Assembly: GCA_034007245.1 (NCBI GenBank)
Contig: JAVERH010000001.1
Coordinates: forward strand, 1-42,772
DNA length: 42,772 nt
Reading direction: 5' to 3'
Source: Anaerosoma sp034007245
Lineage (GTDB): Bacteria > Actinomycetota > Coriobacteriia > Anaerosomatales > Anaerosomataceae
Positions 25,073-34,966 of the stretch are shown here, piece after piece. The notes beneath the pieces are model-generated. The model was not told the origin of the DNA and searched no databases. It saw nothing but the letters and a program-made list of their open reading frames with translations. Position 1 is the first letter of the stretch. Every line of letters begins with the position of its first letter. The position numbers and the translations under genes were made by a program.

Positions 25073-25141
25073 TGGTGCTTTTCAAGAAGAACAAGAAGAA
25101 GGGCTGACGCTCGTCAGCACAGCGGATCTTTGGGGGACTGG

Positions 25142-28100
25142 ATGCTTGACGTACGAGGCGTGCGCTACGACCCGATCGCCGTAAGCGCGGAGAGTACGGT
25201 CGTTTCCGAGTACTACCCAGAGACCGGGGAGGAGACGGCGTATCAGTCTGAGGCCGCCTTGGAGCAGGCATTCATCAAGCTCCTTGAGTCTCAAGCCTAT
25301 GAGTACCTGCCGCTCACGAGCGAATCCGAGCTTATCGCGAACCTGCGCACTCAGCTTGAGACCCTCAATGGAATCACGTTCAGCGATGCCGAGTGGGAGC
25401 GGTTCTTCTCGGAGAGGATCGCCGGCGCGAATGAAGGCCCAACGGAGAAGACGGTTCGCATCCAAGAGGACCACGTCCAGCTTCTGAAGCGCGACGACGG
25501 TTCCACCAAGAACGTCAGCCTCATCGACAAGGCGAACATCCACAACAATCGGCTGCAAGTCATCAACCAGTACGAGGTCGCCGAGGGAGAGGGCGGCGCG
25601 GCCCGTTCGAACCGCTACGACGTGACGGTACTGGTCAACGGCTTGCCGATGGTGCATGTTGAACTCAAGCGGCGCGGCGTGGATGTGCGCGAGGCGTTCA
25701 ACCAGATCAACCGCTATCAGCGTGACAGCTTCTGGGCGGGGTCAGGCCTTTTCGACTACGTGCAGCTCTTCGTGATCAGCAACGGCACGCTCACGAAGTA
25801 CTACTCCAACACGACTCGTCGTCAGCACGTGAGCGAGATGGCCGGATCCAAGCGGACTCGGAAGACCTCGAACTCCTTCGAGTTCACCTCGTGGTGGGCC
25901 GATGCGACCAACAGGCCCATCGAGGACCTGCCGGCGTTCGCCAAGACGTTCTTTGCGAAACACGCGCTGCTGAACATCCTGACTAAGTACTGCGTGCTGA
26001 CCGCCGACCGGATGCTGCTTGTGATGCGACCGTACCAGATCGTCGCGACGGAGCGCATTCTGCAGAAGATCGAGATCTCCACGAACTATCGTCAGCTCGG
26101 CAAGGTCACCGCAGGTGGCTACATCTGGCATACGACCGGTAGTGGCAAGACGCTCACGAGCTTCAAGACAGCGCAGCTGGCGACCAAGCTCCCAAGCGTC
26201 GACAAGGTGCTCTTTGTCGTCGACCGCAAGGACCTCGACTACCAGACCATGCGCGAGTACGACCGCTTCGAGAAGGGTGCCGCGAACTCAAACACCTCGA
26301 CGGCCGTGCTCAAGCGCCAACTGGAAGACCCCTCGGCGAAGATCATCATCACGACCATCCAGAAGCTCTCGACCTTCATCGCTGCGAACAAAGGCCACAG
26401 CATCTATGACGGACATGTCGTCATCATCTTCGATGAGTGCCATCGCTCCCAGTTTGGCGACATGCACACCGCGATCACCAAGGCGTTCAAGCGCTACAAT
26501 CTTTTTGGCTTCACGGGGACGCCGATCTTCTCGGCAAACGCGGGCAGCGGCGGCAATCCGCAGCTCAAGACCACGGAGCAGGCGTTTGGCGAGAAGCTGC
26601 ACACCTACACGATCGTCGATGCGATCAGTGACAAGAACGTGCTGCCGTTCCGCATCGACTACGTGAATACCATCAAGCTGCCGGAGAGCATCACTGACGA
26701 GCAGGTCTCGGCGATCGACACGGAGAAGGCGCTGCTTGCTCCCGAGCGAATCAGGCAGATCGTTGCCTACACGCTGGAGCATTTTGACCAGAAGACCAAG
26801 CGCGCCGAGTACTACTCGCTGTCGGGCAAGCGGGTGCGGGGTTTCAATGCCCTGTTTGCTACGGCATCGATCGAAGCCGCCAAGCGCTACTACGGCGAGT
26901 TCAGAGATCAGCAAGAAGGTCTTGTCCCTGACCGCAGGCTCAAAGTCGGGATCATCTTCTCGTACGCAGCGAACGAAGCGGTAGATGACTACCTTGATGA
27001 TGAGGGCTTCGAGACCGACGCGCTCGACCAGTCGTCACGCGACTTCCTCGAGGCGGCGATCCAGGACTACAACTCGCTGTTCGGCACGAGCTTTGACACC
27101 TCTGGCGAGAAGTTCCAGAACTATTACAAGGATCTGTCGGAGCGAATGAAGAACCGTGAGATCGACCTGGTCATCGTCGTGAACATGTTCCTTACAGGCT
27201 TTGACGCAACGACGCTCAATACGCTTTTTGCAGACAAGAACCTGCGCTCCCACGGCCTCATTCAGGCGTACTCGCGCACGAACCGCATCCTGAACTCAGT
27301 GAAGACCTACGGTAACATCGTGTCCTTCCGCGATCTGGAGCAGCAGACCAACGATGCGATAGCGCTTTTTGGGAACAAAGACGCCTGCGGGATCGTGCTG
27401 CTCAAACCGTACGCCGAGTACTACGCGGAGTATTCGGAGAAGGTCACAGAACTACTCGAGGACTTCCCGCTCGGCACGCCGATCATGGGCGAATCAGAGC
27501 AAAAGGCGTTCATCGTGCTGCTGGGGGCGATTCTGCGCCTGCAGAATATCCTTACGTCGTTCGATGGCTTCGCAGGCAACGAGCTCCTCACGGAGCGCCA
27601 GGAGCAGGACTACCGCAGTGTGTACCTGGATCTGTATGCCGAGTTCCGGCGCACGGCGGATGCTGAGAAAGAGTCGATCAACGACGACATCGTTTTTGAG
27701 ATCGAACTGATCAAGCAGGTGGAAGTCAACGTCGACTACATCCTTATCATGGTGGAGAAGTGGCGAGAGTCGCATGGCGATGGCTCCGATGTAGAGGTCC
27801 GAGCTGCGATCAGCCGCACCGTTGACGCGAGCCCCAGTCTGCGGAACAAAAAGGATCTAATCGAGGCATTCGTTGACTCCATCTCGGTTAGCGGGCAGAT
27901 CGATGAGGAGTGGCGAGAGTTCATCCGCGCTCGGCGTGAGATCGAGCTAGCCGCGATCATTGAGTCTGAGGGGCTTCACCCCGAGGAGACACGCATGTTC
28001 ATCGAAACCGCGTTCCGCGACGGCGCTATCCAAAATACTGGGACTGCGATCACCAAGGTCTTGCCACCGGTTTCACGATTTTCGCCCGACGGTGAACATG

Positions 28101-28174
28101 GTGAGAAGAAGCAGCGTGTGCTGACCATGCTTGGCGAGTTCTTCGAGCGGTTCTTCGGGCTCAGTGCCGGCTGA
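25142..28174 (+). CDS. hsdR: Type I restriction endonuclease subunit HsdR
   Basis: HsdR pulls in and cuts unmethylated DNA using ATP. The 1,010-residue protein has an N-terminal PD-(D/E)XK nuclease domain with Asp160, Glu174 and Lys176 (RYDVTV ... VHVELKRR), then a superfamily 2 motor: motif I HTTGSGKT (Lys336), motif II IIFDECHRSQF (about 430), motif III FTGTPIF, and NMFLTGFDATTLNTLF in the second motor lobe. A helical C-terminal region binds the methylase core. I prefer ATG 25142, with GGGGG seven bases upstream, over the TTG four codons earlier. All three hsd subunits are intact, so the system may be active. Confidence 0.96.
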   Translation: MLDVRGVRYDPIAVSAESTVVSEYYPETGEETAYQSEAALEQAFIKLLESQAYEYLPLTSESELIANLRTQLETLNGITFSDAEWERFFSERIAGANEGPTEKTVRIQEDHVQLLKRDDGSTKNVSLIDKANIHNNRLQVINQYEVAEGEGGAARSNRYDVTVLVNGLPMVHVELKRRGVDVREAFNQINRYQRDSFWAGSGLFDYVQLFVISNGTLTKYYSNTTRRQHVSEMAGSKRTRKTSNSFEFTSWWADATNRPIEDLPAFAKTFFAKHALLNILTKYCVLTADRMLLVMRPYQIVATERILQKIEISTNYRQLGKVTAGGYIWHTTGSGKTLTSFKTAQLATKLPSVDKVLFVVDRKDLDYQTMREYDRFEKGAANSNTSTAVLKRQLEDPSAKIIITTIQKLSTFIAANKGHSIYDGHVVIIFDECHRSQFGDMHTAITKAFKRYNLFGFTGTPIFSANAGSGGNPQLKTTEQAFGEKLHTYTIVDAISDKNVLPFRIDYVNTIKLPESITDEQVSAIDTEKALLAPERIRQIVAYTLEHFDQKTKRAEYYSLSGKRVRGFNALFATASIEAAKRYYGEFRDQQEGLVPDRRLKVGIIFSYAANEAVDDYLDDEGFETDALDQSSRDFLEAAIQDYNSLFGTSFDTSGEKFQNYYKDLSERMKNREIDLVIVVNMFLTGFDATTLNTLFADKNLRSHGLIQAYSRTNRILNSVKTYGNIVSFRDLEQQTNDAIALFGNKDACGIVLLKPYAEYYAEYSEKVTELLEDFPLGTPIMGESEQKAFIVLLGAILRLQNILTSFDGFAGNELLTERQEQDYRSVYLDLYAEFRRTADAEKESINDDIVFEIELIKQVEVNVDYILIMVEKWRESHGDGSDVEVRAAISRTVDASPSLRNKKDLIEAFVDSISVSGQIDEEWREFIRARREIELAAIIESEGLHPEETRMFIETAFRDGAIQNTGTAITKVLPPVSRFSPDGEHGEKKQRVLTMLGEFFERFFGLSAG

Positions 28175-28313
28175 GTGCGTCTTGATGGAAGCCGAAGAGC
28201 CGGAACCGATCGAGTGTAGAGCTGATTCAGGAGTCGAATTGCCAGGCATGCTGGTAGGGATATCAGGGGAGCAGCCTTTACCTTTCCAGTCATAACGCCG
28301 ACCATAGGACTAC

Positions 28314-29702
28314 GTGCCATCTACATTGGGGGAGTGTAGGAAGCTGGAGCCGTCAAACCGCCTGGGTTCTGATCCGGACCTCTTCGTCCGCATCGCCGAG
28401 AACGCGCTGTTGGTCGCCGAGGATCTTCGTCAGGACTACTTCCAGTCCACGCTTGGTATTGCGCATGAGATGCGCAGTGCGTTTCGCGAGGGCAATGGCG
28501 TGTATCGCATCAACTACGTGCCCCAGGAGCCGCTCGAACCTTGTACGGTTGCCTTTGTTGATGGCGGTATCTCCAAGATCGACGTCGGTATCGCCACCCC
28601 CCTCATCGTCAGGGCCGGCATCTTCCGGGTGAAGCAGGGGGAGGCTGACCTCGAAAAGCGGGAGACGTTCGATCACTTCCCACTGATGCTGGGCCAACTC
28701 CGTGGCGGCTTGAAGGCGAATTCGCGTTTTGGTGATGCGGTCCGTCAGCTCGTGGAGCTCGGTGCGCTTGTGACCGCTCTTGAGGATGACCGCTTCTCGG
28801 ACATCCGGATGCTTATGCTGCACGGCCCCCTCCAGTTCGTGAGTGGCCCGTTCTTTGAGCACTGGTTCTTTCCCGAGGATTACGAGGCGATGCTCGGCAA
28901 GGGCGAGCGAGACCACGTACTCAAGGTTCTCGGCCAGTTTGCAGGGTGGTGCGCAGGGTGTGAACTGCATGGCACTGAGCGCTGCAAGCATGATATCGGC
29001 GATCAGCATCTTCCCGCCGTGTGCATGATGGCGTTCCTCCAGCATTACGTGCTGGGGCGTGCGGCGGAGAAGAACGTTCTCGTCTGTGGTGTGGTCGAGC
29101 GATCGTTTGGTCGCAGCGTGACGCGATACGTTGTGCGCCAGATGTTGGAGAAGAGCCCCGAGGTCTTCGATCGCCTGCTCGGCGCGCTCGGCATGCGCGG
29201 ACGCGGTACCAGGATACAGGTAAACGCCATTCTGGATGCGACCCGCTATAACGACGCGATTCTTCTGTCGCTGGCGCTCGGCAGGGGTGAGGCGCTCGAT
29301 TGGTACCCGATGAGCTCTCGGCTGAAGATCACGGACGACCGCGTCGCTCTCTTCCCAAGTATGCAGAACACCTTCGTGCGTGTCACATCGGCCAAGTACC
29401 CTATGCGCATCGAGGTGCCGTCCAGTTACGGCAGCGCGGAGTGCGAGGAGGTGCTTCGGCGGTCATACGAGTATGCGTCAATGTTGCCCGGCTATGCATT
29501 CCCGATCGGGCTCGACATCGTCGACAAGTATGCAGCCATTCCCGCGTGGATGACCAAAGCATATCGTCAGCTGATTCTTGCGGAGTATGGGCGACTTCTC
29601 GCAGGTGAGTTTGTAGAGATGACGGATACGGAGGCGCTGAAGTCGATGATCATGATGCAGGGAAGCGGCAAGCGCAGCCGCCAGACGAGGCCGGAGGTCT
29701 GA
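28314..29702 (+). CDS. nurA: NurA-domain nuclease
   Basis: The 462-residue protein matches the NurA 5'-3' nuclease family that works with HerA to resect DNA ends. CTVAFVDGGISKIDVG (Asp83) is the first metal-binding motif; LVCGVVERSFG, YPMRIEVPS (about 360-370) and GYAFPIGLDIVDKYA near residue 400 give the later acidic and Lys motifs in the usual order. The GTG at 28314 has AGGA five bases upstream. A central CAGCELHGTERCKHD segment (about 215-229) has three Cys and a His and could bind a metal, which is not a general NurA feature. herA follows after 3 bases. Confidence 0.85.
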   Translation: MPSTLGECRKLEPSNRLGSDPDLFVRIAENALLVAEDLRQDYFQSTLGIAHEMRSAFREGNGVYRINYVPQEPLEPCTVAFVDGGISKIDVGIATPLIVRAGIFRVKQGEADLEKRETFDHFPLMLGQLRGGLKANSRFGDAVRQLVELGALVTALEDDRFSDIRMLMLHGPLQFVSGPFFEHWFFPEDYEAMLGKGERDHVLKVLGQFAGWCAGCELHGTERCKHDIGDQHLPAVCMMAFLQHYVLGRAAEKNVLVCGVVERSFGRSVTRYVVRQMLEKSPEVFDRLLGALGMRGRGTRIQVNAILDATRYNDAILLSLALGRGEALDWYPMSSRLKITDDRVALFPSMQNTFVRVTSAKYPMRIEVPSSYGSAECEEVLRRSYEYASMLPGYAFPIGLDIVDKYAAIPAWMTKAYRQLILAEYGRLLAGEFVEMTDTEALKSMIMMQGSGKRSRQTRPEV

Positions 29703-29705
29703 GAC

Positions 29706-31400
29706 GTGACGGATGTCGTGAACACTCCCGTGAACACCCCCGTGGGCACCGTCGTCGGCGTGAGCTCGACGACTGAGTTCCAGATGCAGGTACGACCGGA
29801 TGCCGTACGCGCCCAGGACCTAGTGGCAGTCGATACGGTCGAGGCTGGCCAGACCTATCGTGTGTGGGCGAAGGTGGGCACTATCGAGCGGCTGAACCCG
29901 CTTTTCCCGCGTGAGGCTGCGCAGGAGCTCGCCTTTCAGGGACGCGATCCGGTCGATTCGGTCGTCTCCATGTCGCGCGAGATGATCACGGCCACGTGCA
30001 GTGTGGTAGGAGTGCAACGCAACGGCCGGCTCGAGCCGCCTAAGTACCCGGTGCAGCCCGCAGGTCGCGTGTACGTCCCGCCTGCGGAGGAGATCGAGTC
30101 GTTTCTCGTTGGCGATACCCCCGAGCATCGTCGCCTCTACCTCGGAACAGAGCGCGGCAACAAGGACGTGCGTGTGTTCGTGGATGCTCACATGGTCGTG
30201 TCGCGGCACCTCGCGGTTCTGGCATCCACAGGTGCCGGCAAGACGGTAGCCACGCGCAGGATCCTTGAGGAGCTCATGGTCAAGGGCTACCCGATCCTCA
30301 TCTTCGATCCGCACGGTGACTACTCGGGACTGCATATCGCGAAGCACACAGAAGTGACGACGTACTTGCCCGAGATCCGCCTTGCAGACGAGGAGTTCGA
30401 CCAGGTACTCGGCTACATCCGAGGGATGTCCGGCGAGATCATCTCACCGCCTCAGGAGCAGCTGTTGACCGGGATCCTCGAAGTGCTGGTTGATGGGTCG
30501 AAGCGCATTGTGCTCGACGCGGCGCTGCGTGACAACGAGGTCGGCGGCCTGCAGAAGACACTCGACAACGACCATTTTTATGCGCTTGCGGAGGTGGCGG
30601 AGAAGATCGCGATGCTCAAGGCTGTTGACGATCGCGCTCCGCTGCCTAAGGAGATCGCTCGTCTTTCGGCAGGCCTGAACGTTCAATCATCTACGGCAAA
30701 CGCGGTCCGCCGGCAGACACGACGTGCTGGCTGGCAGTACTGGAGCATGATCAAGACGAACCGGAAATACTCGGCTGCTTCCACGAAGTTGCCGTCATCC
30801 AAGGACATACACACGATCATCAAGGGTGGTGCTGTGGCCATCGTCTCGCTCGAGGGCTACACGGACGAGCTGCGGCAGTCCATTGTGGCTGGCGTGCTCT
30901 CCCGACTGCTGAGCGACAGGATCGATGAGAAGGTGCCACGCTTTCTGACCGTCATCGAGGAGGCACACAACTTCATCCCGGGATGGACCGCGGGCGGTGG
31001 GACCGATGTGCCGTCATTGCCGGTCATCAAGCAGATAGCGACCGAGGGTCGCAAGTACGGCATGGGGCTCATCTTCATCTCGCAGCGCCCCAACCGTATC
31101 GATGCCACCGTGCTTTCGCAGGCGAACAGCTACCTGATCCTGCGCATCGTGAACCCGAACGACCAGAAGTACATCCGCGATGTGGTTGAGACGATGGGCG
31201 AGGACGAGGCGAAGGCGCTACCGAATCTCAACACAGGCGAGGCGTTGTTGTCCGGACTGTTCACGCGGATACCCGTGATGGTGCGCGTGGAGAAGAGCCG
31301 GAGTGAAGGCAAGCATGAGGAAGAGGACTTCCTGCTCGGTTTGAAGGCACCGGGTGGGTCTGCAATGGCCGCAGAGGAGCGTACGGGGTGGGAGGGTTAG
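29706..31400 (+). CDS. herA: HerA-type hexameric DNA helicase/translocase
   Basis: HerA is a FtsK-like ATPase that forms a hexameric ring and drives NurA along DNA. The 564-residue protein has an N-terminal HAS-barrel (about 25-105), Walker A LASTGAGKTVATRR (Lys179), ILIFDPHGDYSG after it, Walker B FLTVIEEAHNFIPGW (about 412-426), and the HerA motif IATEGRKYGMGLIFISQRPNRIDATVLSQ with the sensor and Arg-finger region. The first 20 residues are a short VNTP repeat of low complexity. GGAGG stands 8 bases before the GTG. It is 3 bases after nurA, and two more genes follow on the same strand. Confidence 0.93.
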   Translation: MTDVVNTPVNTPVGTVVGVSSTTEFQMQVRPDAVRAQDLVAVDTVEAGQTYRVWAKVGTIERLNPLFPREAAQELAFQGRDPVDSVVSMSREMITATCSVVGVQRNGRLEPPKYPVQPAGRVYVPPAEEIESFLVGDTPEHRRLYLGTERGNKDVRVFVDAHMVVSRHLAVLASTGAGKTVATRRILEELMVKGYPILIFDPHGDYSGLHIAKHTEVTTYLPEIRLADEEFDQVLGYIRGMSGEIISPPQEQLLTGILEVLVDGSKRIVLDAALRDNEVGGLQKTLDNDHFYALAEVAEKIAMLKAVDDRAPLPKEIARLSAGLNVQSSTANAVRRQTRRAGWQYWSMIKTNRKYSAASTKLPSSKDIHTIIKGGAVAIVSLEGYTDELRQSIVAGVLSRLLSDRIDEKVPRFLTVIEEAHNFIPGWTAGGGTDVPSLPVIKQIATEGRKYGMGLIFISQRPNRIDATVLSQANSYLILRIVNPNDQKYIRDVVETMGEDEAKALPNLNTGEALLSGLFTRIPVMVRVEKSRSEGKHEEEDFLLGLKAPGGSAMAAEERTGWEG

Positions 31401-31464
31401 TCCAGCCTCGCCTGAGACTCGCATGTCAGACCCACCTGCCACACTTCTCGTGGAGGTGGCACTC

Positions 31465-32058
31465 ATGCAGATCAAGCAAGAACCCCCATGCATCCTCGAT
31501 ACGTGGTTGGACTTCATCGATGCCTATGAGGAGGCCATGGTCGAGATCGGTGACACTGTGCCGGGGCCGTCACTTGAGATGTTTGGTGCGTTCTCCGGCG
31601 CGTTCGTCGCGGGCCTGACCGGCGGTGTAGCCGATCCGAGCGTCTGCGGCACGCGGATAGCGCTCCCGGACGGGCGATGCGCCCTGATAGCGGTGGCGAC
31701 CGATGACCGAGGCGACGACTTCGGCATGGTGGTCGATCCCGAGCGGGTGGTCGCTGACTGGGTCGTCCTCGTCGTCTTCAAGACGCTTCGCCCGGTGGCC
31801 GTCCACGTGATCGAAGCTCGACAGCTCTCCGGCCTGGGCAGAGCGCTCCGCGTGCAGGCTCCGCTACCGCCGGATTCACCACCCTCGGCGATAGTGCTCT
31901 CCACGGCGTTCCACTGGAATCTCTGCCTTGAGCCGTTCACAGCCGAGGTCTTCGGCGTGCGCACCTACTACCTCTCGGACGATGGGATGTCGCACGAGCC
32001 GGTTCCGGTGCCTCCGGCCGCGATAAGCGGCCGAGCACCCGAGGAGGTGTCGAAATGA
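31465..32058 (+). CDS. Unrecognised protein, possible degenerate PD-(D/E)XK nuclease fold
   Basis: The 197-residue protein has no signal or membrane segment, and I do not recognise a named family. The block GVADPSVCGTRIALPDGRCA, then LIAVATDD and VVADWVVLVVF, has the spacing of a nuclease-fold core seen in DUF-type endonucleases (G-x-D-L...DGR-xQVKA...WDF-xxLVVVLF), but the acidic and Lys residues expected at the active site are absent (AVAT in place of QVKA). That reading is tentative. The ATG at 31465 has a strong GGAGGTGG site; the stop overlaps the next gene by ATGA. Its place 64 bases after herA suggests a shared operon with nurA-herA. Confidence 0.6.
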   Translation: MQIKQEPPCILDTWLDFIDAYEEAMVEIGDTVPGPSLEMFGAFSGAFVAGLTGGVADPSVCGTRIALPDGRCALIAVATDDRGDDFGMVVDPERVVADWVVLVVFKTLRPVAVHVIEARQLSGLGRALRVQAPLPPDSPPSAIVLSTAFHWNLCLEPFTAEVFGVRTYYLSDDGMSHEPVPVPPAAISGRAPEEVSK

Positions 32059-32330
32059 TGTTCCTTGGTGTCACGCAAGGTAATGCGGTTCGGGCGCGAT
32101 TCCATATGGCGGCATATCTGCTCGCCGGGGTTTCGACGGCGGATGGCCTCGCGCGTGAGACTGGTGTCTCCCGAGGGATAGCCGTGCGTTTCGTGAAGGA
32201 GCTGCTCGAGGGTGGCTATGTGTCGGCGCAGCCCGTCGCAGATGCGGACGCCGCACTCGCGTACGAGTTCACAAAGAAAGGATGCGGTTACCTGCAAGGC
32301 GAACTCGAGCGCTGGGTGCGCTCGGGATAG
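32055..32330 (+). CDS. Small winged-helix DNA-binding protein
   Basis: The 91-residue protein is a single winged helix-turn-helix: residues about 14-45 (HMAAYLLAGVSTADGLARET, then GVSRGIAVRFVKELLEGGYV) form the helices, and the segment up to EFTKKGCGYLQGELERW the wing and a final helix, as in MarR/Rrf2-like regulators. GAGGAGG precedes the ATG, which overlaps the 31465 gene by ATGA. It is the last gene of the presumed nurA-herA operon and may control it. A short GACGAT-GAG-ATCGTC hairpin (32334-32348) follows the stop. Confidence 0.65.
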   Translation: MMFLGVTQGNAVRARFHMAAYLLAGVSTADGLARETGVSRGIAVRFVKELLEGGYVSAQPVADADAALAYEFTKKGCGYLQGELERWVRSG

Positions 32331-32473
32331 GACGACGATGAGATCGTCACGATGATCGGCATCGGACTGTCGTAGGCTGGCGACAAAGGGAGCGCGACCC
32401 CTCACCCTCCCGCTGCGTACTCAGGTACTCTAGCCCGTGTGCTTCGACGGGCCTGCACCATGAGGGGGAGTTG

Positions 32474-34555
<2,082 letters not shown>

Positions 34556-34567
34556 GCAGTCGAGCAC

Positions 34568-34927
34568 TCACTCGACGCCGATGATCCCGCCGTCCATGTG
34601 GTCATCGAAGCCGATCACCTCGAGTGAGTCCGGAGACGGCGTGTTGTCCTCGGGCACCACAAGGTCGGCGCGAGTCTGACGCGGACCGAGACCAGTAGCC
34701 GTGATGGGATCTGCTCGACCATCAGCCACTTTCTCGAGCGCTGTGATGATCGTACCGGGCTGTCCTGACAGGATGAGGTTGATGGGGGCCTGGCCGCGGA
34801 AACCCCGGTTGGGCGAGCGGAGCCACTCCGCCCTGTAGCTACCCCCGAGGACGTCCTCGTGCGTGCAGGGCACGGCGCCGGACATTCTTCCAAGATAATC
34901 CTTGACACCGCGGTCCCCTCGGCGCAT
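34568..34927 (-). CDS. Probable Xre/MbcA/ParS-type antitoxin-like protein, orphan
   Basis: The 119-residue soluble protein contains YRAEWLRSPNRGFRGQAPIN, then LILSGQPGTIITALEKVADG, which fits the toxin-binding (DUF2384) domain of Xre/MbcA/ParS antitoxins (WLxxPNxALGGxxPLxLL...ALxxIxxG). The N-terminal helix-turn-helix usual in this family is not evident, and no RES-domain toxin gene is next to it. The ATG at 34927 has no clear ribosome site; another at 34885 is possible. The gene's 5' end overlaps the efflux operon promoter on the other strand, and its stop lies in a small GTCGAG/CTCGAC hairpin shared with the end of recQ. Confidence 0.5.
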   Translation of the reverse strand: MRRGDRGVKDYLGRMSGAVPCTHEDVLGGSYRAEWLRSPNRGFRGQAPINLILSGQPGTIITALEKVADGRADPITATGLGPRQTRADLVVPEDNTPSPDSLEVIGFDDHMDGGIIGVE

Positions 34928-34947
34928 GTTAGTGAGCGATAACTCAC
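34902..34947 (+). promoter_or_regulatory. Promoter and TetR-type operator of the efflux operon
   Basis: A consensus -35, TTGACA (34902-34907), is followed after exactly 17 bases by a weak -10, CATGTT (34925-34930), placing the start near 34937. GTGAG-CGATAA-CTCAC (34932-34947) lies right at that start point and is a palindrome of the kind bound by TetR repressors. The last gene of the operon codes for a TetR protein, so autoregulation is likely. Confidence 0.6.
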
Positions 34948-34966
34948 CTACCGCCTGGGAGCCCCA

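Noticed and set aside
25072..25107. An 11-codon Lys-rich frame (MVLFKKNKKKG) joined to abiEii by TGATG
   Set aside because: Too short to support from sequence alone; could be a chance frame between abiEii and hsdR.
28185..28295. A 36-codon frame between hsdR and nurA
   Set aside because: No ribosome site and no recognisable features.
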